Source: JAGLTQ01 sp964605385
GTDB lineage: Bacteria > Pseudomonadota > Gammaproteobacteria > UBA6429 > Thiohalophilaceae
Length of the DNA: 63,283 bases
NCBI GenBank assembly: GCA_964605385.1
Contig: CAZSCK010000003.1
Span: 1 to 63,283, forward strand
Direction of reading: 5' to 3'
In this document: piece after piece, positions 34,829 to 44,800 of the stretch
Position numbering within the stretch: the stretch's first letter is position 1
Layout: each line of letters opens with the position of its first letter
Program-made: the position numbers and the translations under genes
The notes under the pieces: model-generated
The model's input: the letters and a program-made list of their open reading frames with translations, nothing else
Databases searched by the model: none
Told to the model about the DNA's origin: nothing

Positions 34829-35437
34829 ATGTTTAAAAGCAGACTATTAAATGTTCAAAAGTGTTTTATTTTTCTAATTACACTGCTGCTGGCAGCGTGT
34901 GTAACGAACAAAAATAACATTGTTATTGAAAGCGATGACATTGTTATTTCAGAAGAATATGGCATCGATACTGAGTTGAGCGACAAGTTTGATCAAGCCG
35001 TTAAATTGATGAATGCTAAAAATTACAAAATGGCAATTGAACTGCTGGTTGAAGTCACGGATAAAACGAATAAGCACAGTGCGCCTTATATTAACCTGGC
35101 TATCGCTTATTCAGAAACAGGAAAAATGCAGCAAGCAGAAAAAATATTACTTCGGGCGAAAAAAATTAACCCTCTACATCCTGTTACGAATAATGAGCTT
35201 GGATTACTTTACCGAAAAACAGGTCGTTTCTCAGATGCTAAAAGGACCTATGAAAAACTAATCAAGGTTTACCCGCAATTTTTACCGGCGCGAAAAAATT
35301 TAGGAATTTTATGTGATCTTTTTATGGGCGATTTGGAGTGTGCAATTTCGCATTATGAAATCTTTTTGAAATTTCAGCCAAACGATAAAGAAGTAAAAAT
35401 CTGGTTAGTTGACTTGAAACGTCGGGTAGGACAGTAA
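34829..35437 (+). CDS. Small TPR lipoprotein (cluster B)
   Basis: 202 residues. Lipobox LAAC24VTN. TPR repeats cover about 55-185: FDQAVKLMNAKNYKMAIELL, APYINLAIAYSETGKMQQAE and ELGLLYRKTGRFSDAKRTYE. Close in length and layout to the protein at 9012; both end with a segment whose repeat holds LGIL.DL and which finishes W(I/L).DL.RR. The last base of the stop is shared with the start of the next gene (TAATG). It opens a run of six genes that includes the motor. Confidence 0.86.
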   Translation: MFKSRLLNVQKCFIFLITLLLAACVTNKNNIVIESDDIVISEEYGIDTELSDKFDQAVKLMNAKNYKMAIELLVEVTDKTNKHSAPYINLAIAYSETGKMQQAEKILLRAKKINPLHPVTNNELGLLYRKTGRFSDAKRTYEKLIKVYPQFLPARKNLGILCDLFMGDLECAISHYEIFLKFQPNDKEVKIWLVDLKRRVGQ

Positions 35438-35724
35438 TGGTATTGTTTAATAAAATTGTATTAATAACTCTGTTATTGCTCGTGATAAATCAAATGAGTT
35501 ATGCAGAAAAAAAGAAAAAGGATAACGCCAAGACTTTATCGGGGATTTCTATTATTGGTAATAAAGATACGCCAAAGTCATTATATATTGTTCCATGGCG
35601 TAGTTCCGATTTAGGTTTAGAAACAGATTTAAATTCCAGTCTCCTCAATGAGGGGCTTCATCCTGTTGATAAGGATGTTTTTATTCGGGAGCTGAATTTT
35701 TACGAAATCAGTATAGATAAATAA
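35437..35724 (+). CDS. Small exported protein, SIIGNK/LYIVPW family (cluster B)
   Basis: 95 residues. Signal peptide (VLITLLLLVINQMSYA) then a Lys-rich start and the core GISIIGNKDTPKSLYIVPWR.SDL, matching the cluster A protein at 8698 at nearly every position. The ending PVDKDVFIRELNFYEI is also shared in pattern. It is placed between the small TPR lipoprotein and TolQ in both clusters. No known family is recognised; a dedicated periplasmic component is the likeliest reading. 38 nt separate it from the TolQ gene. Confidence 0.82.
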   Translation: MVLFNKIVLITLLLLVINQMSYAEKKKKDNAKTLSGISIIGNKDTPKSLYIVPWRSSDLGLETDLNSSLLNEGLHPVDKDVFIRELNFYEISIDK

Positions 35725-35762
35725 TTGTGATAGTTAAAAGTACAGGTGTGAGGGTTTAGTTT

Positions 35763-36407
35763 ATGGATTTTCTTTATACGATAGTAGAATTTGTTCAGGC
35801 AGGGGGTACTTTTATGTATCCCATTCTTATTGTTTTTGCCGTTGGTAGCGCGATCGCAGTAGAACGTACTGTCGTTTTAGCGGCTACTCGAGGGAAGAAC
35901 AGAAAAATGTGGGATAAGTTACATCCCGTCATGGTCGAAGGTGATTTTGATCAAGCTCGTGAGATGACATCCGAAGATAAATCTTTTATTAGTCAACTGT
36001 TAGGAATGGGGCTGGCGCGTGAAGGTGCTGTACGTCGTCGCGATGATATAGAAATCGCGATGGAAGAAAGTATGATGGAAATTATCCCACAGCTTGAAAA
36101 GCGTACGCCTTATGTTGCCTTGTTCGCAAATATTTCAACTCTACTCGGGTTGTTGGGAACGATCATGGGGTTGATCGAAGCCTTTACTGCTGTAGCCAAT
36201 GCTAATCCTGCGGAAAAAGCGGATCTGCTATCGGCAAGTATATCCGTTGCAATGAATACAACCGCATTTGGTTTAATGGCTGCGATACCGTTATTGATTA
36301 CTCATACCTATTTAACCTCTAAAACAGGTGAGATTATTGATAGTTTAGAAATGGCCTCGGTTAAAACCTTAAATATTATTTCTGAATCGGCTAAACGTCA
36401 GGGATAA
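35763..36407 (+). CDS. MotA/TolQ/ExbB-family proton channel protein (cluster B)
   Basis: 214 residues, three membrane helices: about 13-33 (GGTFMYPILIVFAVGSAIAVER), about 120-142 (STLLGLLGTIMGLIEAF) and about 160-185 (SVAMNTTAFGLMAAIPLLIT). The signature is as in the cluster A protein at 7897, including EESMMEIIPQLEKRTPYV before helix 2. It forms the motor with the two TolR-like proteins encoded next. GAGGG in the leader serves as ribosome-binding site; unlike cluster A, no complementary CCCTCC lies upstream. Confidence 0.92.
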   Translation: MDFLYTIVEFVQAGGTFMYPILIVFAVGSAIAVERTVVLAATRGKNRKMWDKLHPVMVEGDFDQAREMTSEDKSFISQLLGMGLAREGAVRRRDDIEIAMEESMMEIIPQLEKRTPYVALFANISTLLGLLGTIMGLIEAFTAVANANPAEKADLLSASISVAMNTTAFGLMAAIPLLITHTYLTSKTGEIIDSLEMASVKTLNIISESAKRQG

Positions 36408-36415
36408 AACAAACT

Positions 36416-36937
36416 ATGGCCAGACGACATCATTATCGAAGAAAAGATAAGGAAGTTCCTGAACTCGATATAACCACATTCCTGAATTTAATGGTTGTAT
36501 TGATTCCATTTCTTTTGATTTCTGCGGTTTTCTCTCGTGTCACAGTTTTGGAACTGGATGTTCCCACCGGAGGCGGCGGCGTGCAGGATAAGCCAAAACT
36601 CACATTGGAAGTTATTGTTCGTAAAAAAGGTATTGAAATAGGCAATGGTAAAGGCGTTGTCGCTAGTATGAAGAAGATTGACAACAAATATGACATTGCA
36701 ACTTTATCGAAATATTTGCAGAAAATTAAAAAGAATTATCCGGATAAAACAGATGCTGTTGTTTTAATGGAGCCTGATATTGAATATGAATATTTAGTTC
36801 AGATTATGGATGCGGTGCGTAGTGCGGAGGTAATACCCAAACGTAATGAAACGTTAATAGATTTACAAATCAGGCCTGCTGTTACTCCCGAGAAGATGAT
36901 TTTATTCACAAATATTTCAGTTGGAGATGCGCCATAA
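36416..36937 (+). CDS. TolR/ExbD-family protein with Asn at the channel Asp position (cluster B)
   Basis: 173 residues. The helix start is ELD18ITTFLN24LMVVLIPFLL, the same Asp/Asn exchange as in the protein at 7391: the usual channel Asp is Asn 24 and the usual Asn is Asp 18. The periplasmic domain holds YLVQIMDAVRSAE and ends ISVGDAP. It lies 8 nt after the TolQ gene, and its stop shares a base with the next start. Likely the non-protonatable partner in a mixed TolR pair. Confidence 0.88.
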   Translation: MARRHHYRRKDKEVPELDITTFLNLMVVLIPFLLISAVFSRVTVLELDVPTGGGGVQDKPKLTLEVIVRKKGIEIGNGKGVVASMKKIDNKYDIATLSKYLQKIKKNYPDKTDAVVLMEPDIEYEYLVQIMDAVRSAEVIPKRNETLIDLQIRPAVTPEKMILFTNISVGDAP

Positions 36938-37431
36938 TGAAAGGTTCAAGACGCATGAAGCGCATGTCGCGCAATAAAAAGAAAATTGCGGGTTTAAGCC
37001 TGGTCTCCTTGATGGATGTATTTACTATTCTGGTGTTTTTTCTTTTAACTAATTCATCCTCTACCGAAGTATTAACAAACCCAAAAGATATAACATTGCC
37101 TAATTCTGTGGTGGAATCAAAACCACGTGAAACGATTGTTATTTTTGTTTCTCCTGAGGTGATTCTTCTTCAGGGTCAGCCGATTATGAAAACAAGAGAC
37201 TTGCTTTTGTCGAAAAAAGATATTGTTGTTAGTTTAAGAAATAAATTAATAGAACAAAGAAAAAAAGTCATTGGTATTAGTACTAAGGCTGTAGCAGAAA
37301 GTAAAGAGGTAACGATACTGGCAGATAAAAAAATTCCATTCAAATTCCTGAAAAAAATAATGTCAACATGCACTAGCGCAGGCTATGGAAAAATTTCATT
37401 GGCTGTGATTCAAAAAGCGTCTCAGAGTTAG
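36937..37431 (+). CDS. TolR/ExbD-family stator protein with canonical channel Asp (cluster B)
   Basis: 164 residues, the same length as its cluster A partner at 6888. Basic N-terminus, then LSLVSLMD27VFTILVFFLLT, where D27 takes the proton-relay place. The periplasmic part ends KIPFKFLKKIMSTC.SAGYGKISLAVI, very close to the cluster A sequence. The TonB-like gene follows after 10 nt. Confidence 0.9.
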   Translation: MKGSRRMKRMSRNKKKIAGLSLVSLMDVFTILVFFLLTNSSSTEVLTNPKDITLPNSVVESKPRETIVIFVSPEVILLQGQPIMKTRDLLLSKKDIVVSLRNKLIEQRKKVIGISTKAVAESKEVTILADKKIPFKFLKKIMSTCTSAGYGKISLAVIQKASQS

Positions 37432-37441
37432 TGTTCTTACT

Positions 37442-38764
37442 GTGAATTCTGCCGTTTCCCCAGAACAGAAAAACATTACTATCAAGATTGGTATTGCTGA
37501 AGCCAAACGTGAAAAATTAAAACAGGAACTTTCTCTGGTCGAAAAAGAGCTTGAGAGTGCCTCTGCACAGATCTCAATATATGAACGGTTAGAAGATATT
37601 AGTGAAAAGCTTGAGGAGTTACATGAATTAGGAGCGGGTAAACTTTTTTGGCAGGAAAAATATACCACTGAAGATGAACTGCTTGAACATGTCAAAGGTT
37701 TGCATATAAAAGCTAAAGCTTTTAATGATGAAATTGATATTGTTCGTGATAAAAAAATCAAACTGGAAAAGCGGGTTGTAGATGCAGGTTATGAGGTCGC
37801 TTATTTAAAAGAAGAGCTTGAAACAGAAATCCAAAATCAGGCTGAAAGTAAAAACTTTTTTGTCATCAACAGAGAGTACGAACCTCGTCCATATCGTGCA
37901 TCGGTTATGCCCTGGGATAATAAGGGTAAAGATGAAAAACGCTTTAGAAAATATCTTTTAGTTGCACTGCTATACACTATTTTATTTGCATTAATAATTC
38001 CAGGCTGGCAATTACCCATTCCGGATAAAGAAGAAGTAATCAAAGTTCCAGAACGTATCGCTAAATTTATTAAAAAGAAACAACCAAAACCTAAGCCGAA
38101 GAAAGAAACTAAATTAGCAGAGAAAAAGAAACCGTCTAAAGAAGAAACAAAAAAAGCACGTAAGAAAGCAGAGAAATCAGGTTTGCTTGCCTTTAAAAAT
38201 AACTTTGCTGATTTAATGGATGATGCCAGTGAAGCTAAATTAGGTGCAAATGCGAAACTGTCGAAACAAGGCTCACAGGCCAAATCTACCACAAGGTCTC
38301 TTGTATTAGCCCAGGCACAAACAGGAAGTGGTGGTATTAATTCGTCATCATTGAGTCGCGATGTTGGTGGAGCTGGTGGGAAAATTGGTTCGGTTAAGTT
38401 CTCGCGTGTAACCAGTGCAATTGGTACGGCAGCAGCAGATGACAGGCCATTAAGTTCAGGCCCCGGACCATCCCGTACCGATGAAGAGATCCAAATTGTC
38501 TTTGACCGTTATAAAGCCACGCTTTACAGAATATATAACCGTGAGCTTCGAAAGAATCCAACCCTGCAGGGAAAAATGGTTCTCCGCATTACAATTTTAC
38601 CAAATGGTAAAGTTTCTAAGTGTAAAGTTGAGTCAACAGATCTGGATTCAGCCCTCTTATCTAAAAAAATTGTAGAGCGGGTAAAACGCTTCAATTTCGG
38701 TGCAAAAAAAGGTGTGCCCAAGGTCACAATTTTGTACCCCATCGACTTCTTACCAGCATCATAG
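37442..38764 (+). CDS. TonB-like protein with cytoplasmic coiled coil and AgmX/PglI-type C-terminus (cluster B)
   Basis: 440 residues from GTG 37442. Unlike the 303-residue cluster A protein it has a cytoplasmic coiled-coil extension of about 135 residues (REKLKQELSLVEKELESASA). Then come a PW...ERF-like segment, one membrane helix (about 171-188), the IIPGWQLP motif, a Lys/Pro linker (KKKQPKPKPKKETK), a Gly/Ser region and the C-terminal domain (IQIVFDRYKATL, LRKNPTLQGKMVL, ending YPIDFLPAS). The extension could bind a cytoplasmic regulator or cargo, as in the multi-domain Myxococcus GltG/GltJ proteins (analogy). It follows the second TolR gene by 10 nt and ends 73 nt before the giant gene. 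Confidence 0.85.
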   Translation: MNSAVSPEQKNITIKIGIAEAKREKLKQELSLVEKELESASAQISIYERLEDISEKLEELHELGAGKLFWQEKYTTEDELLEHVKGLHIKAKAFNDEIDIVRDKKIKLEKRVVDAGYEVAYLKEELETEIQNQAESKNFFVINREYEPRPYRASVMPWDNKGKDEKRFRKYLLVALLYTILFALIIPGWQLPIPDKEEVIKVPERIAKFIKKKQPKPKPKKETKLAEKKKPSKEETKKARKKAEKSGLLAFKNNFADLMDDASEAKLGANAKLSKQGSQAKSTTRSLVLAQAQTGSGGINSSSLSRDVGGAGGKIGSVKFSRVTSAIGTAAADDRPLSSGPGPSRTDEEIQIVFDRYKATLYRIYNRELRKNPTLQGKMVLRITILPNGKVSKCKVESTDLDSALLSKKIVERVKRFNFGAKKGVPKVTILYPIDFLPAS

Positions 38765-38837
38765 TGTGATGAATATCAGAGTTAAGCTACTGATTTTGAG
38801 CTAAAATATCTATATTAATCAGTAACTAAAGTGTTTT

Positions 38838-41800
38838 ATGATCGAGCTTAAAAAGCAAGCCCAGCGCTTCTTAAAAATGATTTGTATCGTTGTGGGCCTT
38901 GCGATGCCGTTAGAAACGTTATTCGCTGATAACGTAAATTGCAACAGTAATCCCAGCGACATTTCAGGCATAATTTCGTACGACATCAGTGGCACCACGA
39001 ACACTTATTGTGAACTTTGTGGTGTCGGTCAGGTTCGTATTGTCGTCACAAATCCCACTGACAAAGACATGGCAGATTTTGTTATTCAACATGTCTTTAA
39101 TTCAAATGAATTAGAATATGTCCCTGGTTCGACTCAATTTGTTCCTGTTGTTGGCCCAACTCAAACTGGCGCAGGTTTAGATCCTGTTATTACTGGTGGT
39201 GATACATTAACTTGGACCACATCTGAAATCGCAGATTTAGCATCAATCAACGGTACGAACAATCATCCTCATAATTTTGTTGAAATAATTTTTCAGGTAC
39301 GAAGCAGATCAGGTTTTGAAGAAAACTTGGTAAACATCGATAGAGGTATTCAAGCAACGGCAGACTTTGACTTTTGCCCATTAGATAATACAAATCTAGA
39401 TGGCTCAGTATCAACCTCGATTACTTTGCCAATTCATGAACCTGCCCCCAGTGTTGTTAAACAAGGCCGAAATGTAGATGCTGATCAAGGCGGCTATTCA
39501 ACTAATGTTTATGGCAACATCAATGATGATGTGATTTGGCGAATTCGAATAAATAATGCTGGCCTGGCAGATTTGCAGGATTTAAGGTTTGATGATTTTT
39601 TGGTAGGAACTAATTTTCAGATTAACTATGCTTGTCCACTAGAGAGTGATGCTCTTACGATTGCAAATGCTAATGGTGCTGCCGACCCTGACTGCTTTGC
39701 TTCAAGTAACAGTTTATCAGATTATGTTGTGATGGATCCATTTGGAGATATGGGATTATCATTTGATGGGTATGAAATTGATATTACAGCTGGAGGAAGT
39801 ACAGATATTTTTCTTGTAGGAAAAATATTGAATTCTTGTGATGCTAATTCAACAAATACTGTGAGTGACGTGCAGTGGGGTTGTGGAGTTGAAGGTACCG
39901 CTGGTGGCATTTCGCAAACATCAGCAAGTGTAAGTGCTGGTACTTCAATCGCAAACTTAAGTTCTTTTGTAAACAACGCTGGTTTACAAGTTACACGTGC
40001 ATTAACTGGACTGGATACTAATAATCCTATTGGTAGTCGTGGTTTGATGACGATTACAATAACCAATAATTCAGGTGGTAGTGTAAAAAATCTTGATTTA
40101 ACAAATACATTACCTGCTGAGTATGTGGTTGACCCAACCTTCACACCAACGTTAGCAATGAATTATGCTTATGGAAATTATGATGGTCGCGTTGATACTT
40201 TAAATTGGACAAATCCTGCTGCTCCAGCAAGTCCACTTAACAATACAGCTCCTAACTTTACATTGACAAGCTCAACACGAAACGTAATTGACTCAGGTAC
40301 TACTCCTGGTAGTGATGAGTTTAATGTTTTGCGCCACGGCGATACAGCGATAATTAGGTTTAGAGTGGTTATGATTGAATCTAATCATTTTGATGTGTTG
40401 GCTGATCTAGATACCACACCTGAAATAATCGGTGGCCATGATCCAGATAATGTTCACAATACAGCTACAACTGATCAAGTTAGTAACGATCTTGTTGTCA
40501 CATTCAATAATTTTTGTAATGGCACTCTTCAAACATTAACGTATAACAACGATCTTTTTGATGCTTTTCCTGAAGATTTGGATATATCTATCCCGGCATC
40601 TGCAGTGTTTATCTTAACGAATGATCCTAATCAAAATTTACCTTTGCAAGTAGACTTAACAAATAACGGTGGTGCTAATGCAGATAACTATCAAGCCTAT
40701 GTAACATTTGGCGCGACAATGGAAGTGGTTACTGTTCCAAATAATTGTGCTCTTACTAGTAATCCACCAACGTTAGAAGTTTGGGATGTTCCTAGTGATA
40801 TACCTCCTGCTAGTGATTACGCATCTGTTTATTTATGTGATAGAGGCACTATTGGGCCTGGTTCAACGGAGTCATTTATTTTTGAAGTAGTGAAAGTACA
40901 AGTATCAGATTTAAATGGTCAAGATAGGTTAGATGAAGATGATCTTACATTCCGCGCTGATGTAGTCGGTGAAATTCTATTAAGTGATAATTCGTTAACC
41001 GGCAGCGGTACATTATTAACACCTTACTCATCAGGCGGCGCTTTGTTAGATTTTCCAACTGTGTCAACAACAGGTAATGGAGGACAAATTGATAACAGAG
41101 CAAACAACTATTCTTTAGATGGTGTACGCGCAAAAGTAATTGGTTTTAATCTTACAAAAGAACAAGTAGGTAATTGCTCTGAAAATAATCCACCCGTGGG
41201 TGGACAAGAAGCTTTTGTGGAAATTGGTGAAGAGTGTACCTTTCATATTGAAACAGGTGGTTGGTTCGGTTTTGAAACGCCTGGATTCTCCTATATAGCT
41301 GTAGAAAAAGTTCAGGTGGTTGATGATATACCACTTGGTCAAGCTTATATCTCTTCAACTGATCCAGCTCTAGCAAGTGATACTGAAATAACTGGCTTTA
41401 GTTTAAATCCTCCTGCTTTAGTACCTTTATACGATCAGGACTTTGATTGGACGTTTAATCAGGTGACCCGTATAACAGATAAAGATAAATGGTTTAGGGT
41501 TGATGCTACGACTCGGATTTTAAATGATCAACAAGATTTACGTGCAGCACCTAATGTTCATACTGCTATTAGTAGTAATGTACTCGTTTCTACTTTTGAT
41601 GCAATATTTAACGATGGTAGTGGTGATGTATCTTTTCCTTTGGGGCCAAGTACTGTTGGTTATCCAGCTGCACCAATACGTACAGTTGATTTAACTATCA
41701 CTGAACCCAGAATTATTGTAACAAAAGAAGTATGTAACGAAACCCTAAGTGGTACAGGTTCGGGTGCTGCATGTACACCATTTGCAAGCACGATAACGAA

Positions 41801-44800
41801 TGGCGATACCCAAGATTCTTATGTGTACCGTATTAGAGTTGAAAACGAAGACGAAAGTGGTAGCCCTCTTGTCGCACGTGCTCCAGCTTATAATGTGGTT
41901 GTAACCGATACTCTCGATGCCAGTGATTTAATGTTGGTAGAACCGTTTAATTCTGGTGGTACGGATAACTTAGACAATGATGGTGATGGTGATACAGATG
42001 AGGCAGGTGCTGGATTTGAAGGAACTATCAGTGAAAATGTATTAACACCACTTACACCCGTGCCAGCAGTGCTGACTTTTTCACATACCCATAGCACTGC
42101 ATTAGAAAAAATCATTCCGGGCGGTATTGTTAATCTTTATTACAGAGTTAACCCTGATGATGAAATAGCACCATTACAACAACTCGTAAATAATGTATCA
42201 GTCACCTACGATAGTTTGGCAGGTCAATCAGGTAATCAAACCGAACCCGCGCCACTAACTGAAAGTAATACAGGTGAAGTAGGTGGAGCACGTTTTTATG
42301 ACGATGCTTCTGATTCAGCAACAGTACAAATATTACCGCTACAAAATCAACCGAAAGCTATTACTCGGTTATCCAATACTGCACTTGGGGGTAATCCACA
42401 AAAGGTTTCGGTTGGTGAAGAAATTGAGTATCAATTACGTACTTTAATTCCTGTAGCCAATCTTAGAAGTTTTAAAATACGAGATGAACTACCTGCAGGG
42501 ATAAGTTGTACTGAAGCACCTGATGTTAATTTAGATGCTGCACCGCATAGTGATGCGGGTTTTGTTCCCGGTGGAACAATAACACCAACATGTACCAATA
42601 ATTTGGTTGAATGGGATTTTGGTAATCAAGAACTAACGGATGCCTCTGGAAACTCGTTATTTGATTTTTCTGTGCGTTTTATTGCGCGTGTTGATAACAG
42701 TGCTGGGGTAAATAATACTGATGTTATTAGTAATGGTGGAGCAAGTACAAATGCTGTTCTTAGCTATATCAATGAAGCGAGTACTTTAATAACACAAGCA
42801 TATAGTCAGCTTGATGTGCTTGTTCAGGAACCAAACATTGTATTAACAAAAACATATGAAGCTGGAAACCATGATGCTGCTAATGTAATAACTGTAACTG
42901 TAACTGCGGAAAATACAGGTACTGCCACAGCATATAACTTAAAAGTATTTGATGATCTTGATGCAGTAAGTAATTTAACATTTTTAAATAATGTAGGAGG
43001 AACTGATCCACCAGATACTGTCGACATTGTAACTTTTGGTGCAAATCGCCCATTATTTAGCTGGAATACAGGGAATGCTGATTATGCGATTGCACCTGGT
43101 GATACAAAAACGTTTACTTTTGAGATTAGCGTTGATCTTGCTACACAACCACTCGAGGTTTTAGATAATACGATTCAGGCAAGATGGCAATCTTTACCTG
43201 GCCAAAGTACGGCACTTAATGCAACAGGTTTAATTGGAGCTGATGGTAGTACGACAGGAATGCGTAATGGTGTTATCCCTAATGCTGCAGATGCCATTAA
43301 TGATCATGAAACCACAGCAACAACAAGTAGCACCGTTCCTGCTGTTACAGTTACTAAAACTGATTTAGATCCAACACAACTACCTGAAGTTGGTGTACAT
43401 AAAAACTACCAAATAGTTATTAACTTACCAGAAGGTACGACAAATAATTTAGTTGTTAATGATAATTTAAATTTTTCAGATATAAGTTATGTTTTAGAAA
43501 ATAATGCGACTTATGATATAACTTATACTTTTTCTGGTGTTGCGACGATAAACAGTGGCCTTGCTCCTTCTGAAGCTAATTTAATCAGTGCCGCTCCTGT
43601 AGATGGTGCGAAAGATATAATTACCTGGAATTTCGGTACCGTTGTTACTGCAACAGAAGACGATACAACGGGTGCGCCGAGTATCACGCCAAGAATCACC
43701 ATAAATTACTACGCCCGGATTGATAATAGTGTAACCACAAACCGAGGTAATAATTTACAAAATCAAGTGATAACAAATTATACCAATGGCGAAACAGCTG
43801 CGACTGAAGCATTAATTAATACAACACCTATACAGACGGTTACTGAATCAGTATTAACGTTAACAAAATCATCAACTCCAGTTACTGCATTGCCTATTAC
43901 CAGTGGTGACATAATTGAATATTTAGTTACCATTTCAAACGCAGCAGGAAATGCCACTGCTTACGATGTTAATATCATCGATACCTTACCTGCTGATCTT
44001 GGGCTTTACGCTAGTTTTACTCCTACCGCTACTATCAGTGGAGTTCCTGTAGTTGGATTCAATGCAACACCCACTAATTCACCAAATGGACCGTTAATCT
44101 GGGGGCGGGGTAATGGTGACAACAGTATTGATATTCCTGCTGGCGATACTCTTATTTTAACTTACAGAGTTAATTTACAAGCAGGAGCTGAAGCAGGTTT
44201 TGATTATGTTAGTAGTATCATTGTTGACTGGACATCGCTTGATGGCGCGAGTAGCTATGAACGTACTGGTGCAGGCTGTCCAACAATAACGGCACCAAAT
44301 GATTATTGTGTAGGCCCAGTACTTTCGACGATTACAACGGTCGACACCAATGCATTCTTAAAAGAAGTTATTTATGATAGTTTTGCACCGACTAATGATG
44401 CAACGGTACGTATTGGCGATGATGTCATATACCGACTTTCATTAAGCTTACAGGAAGGTACGACGCGTAATGTTAATGTACAGGATGTATTGCCGACTGG
44501 GCTGTCATTCGTAAAAATAATTAGTATTAATGGTGACACGCTTGCAAATTATGAGTCACCTGTAAGTGGTTCCGGATCAAACTTTAGTTATTCTCCAATT
44601 ACAGCGGCATCGTTACCAACCGCAGGCAATACTGGAACGCTTAACTTTTCACTTGGGAATATTGTTAACGATCCTTATGGAGATGCTACTACCGATACGT
44701 TAGTTATTGAGTACCAGGTTATTGTTTTAGATGATACGTTGGCTCAAGTTCCTACAACCACATTAACGAATACTGCCACTCTTCAATTCATCGATGGTAA

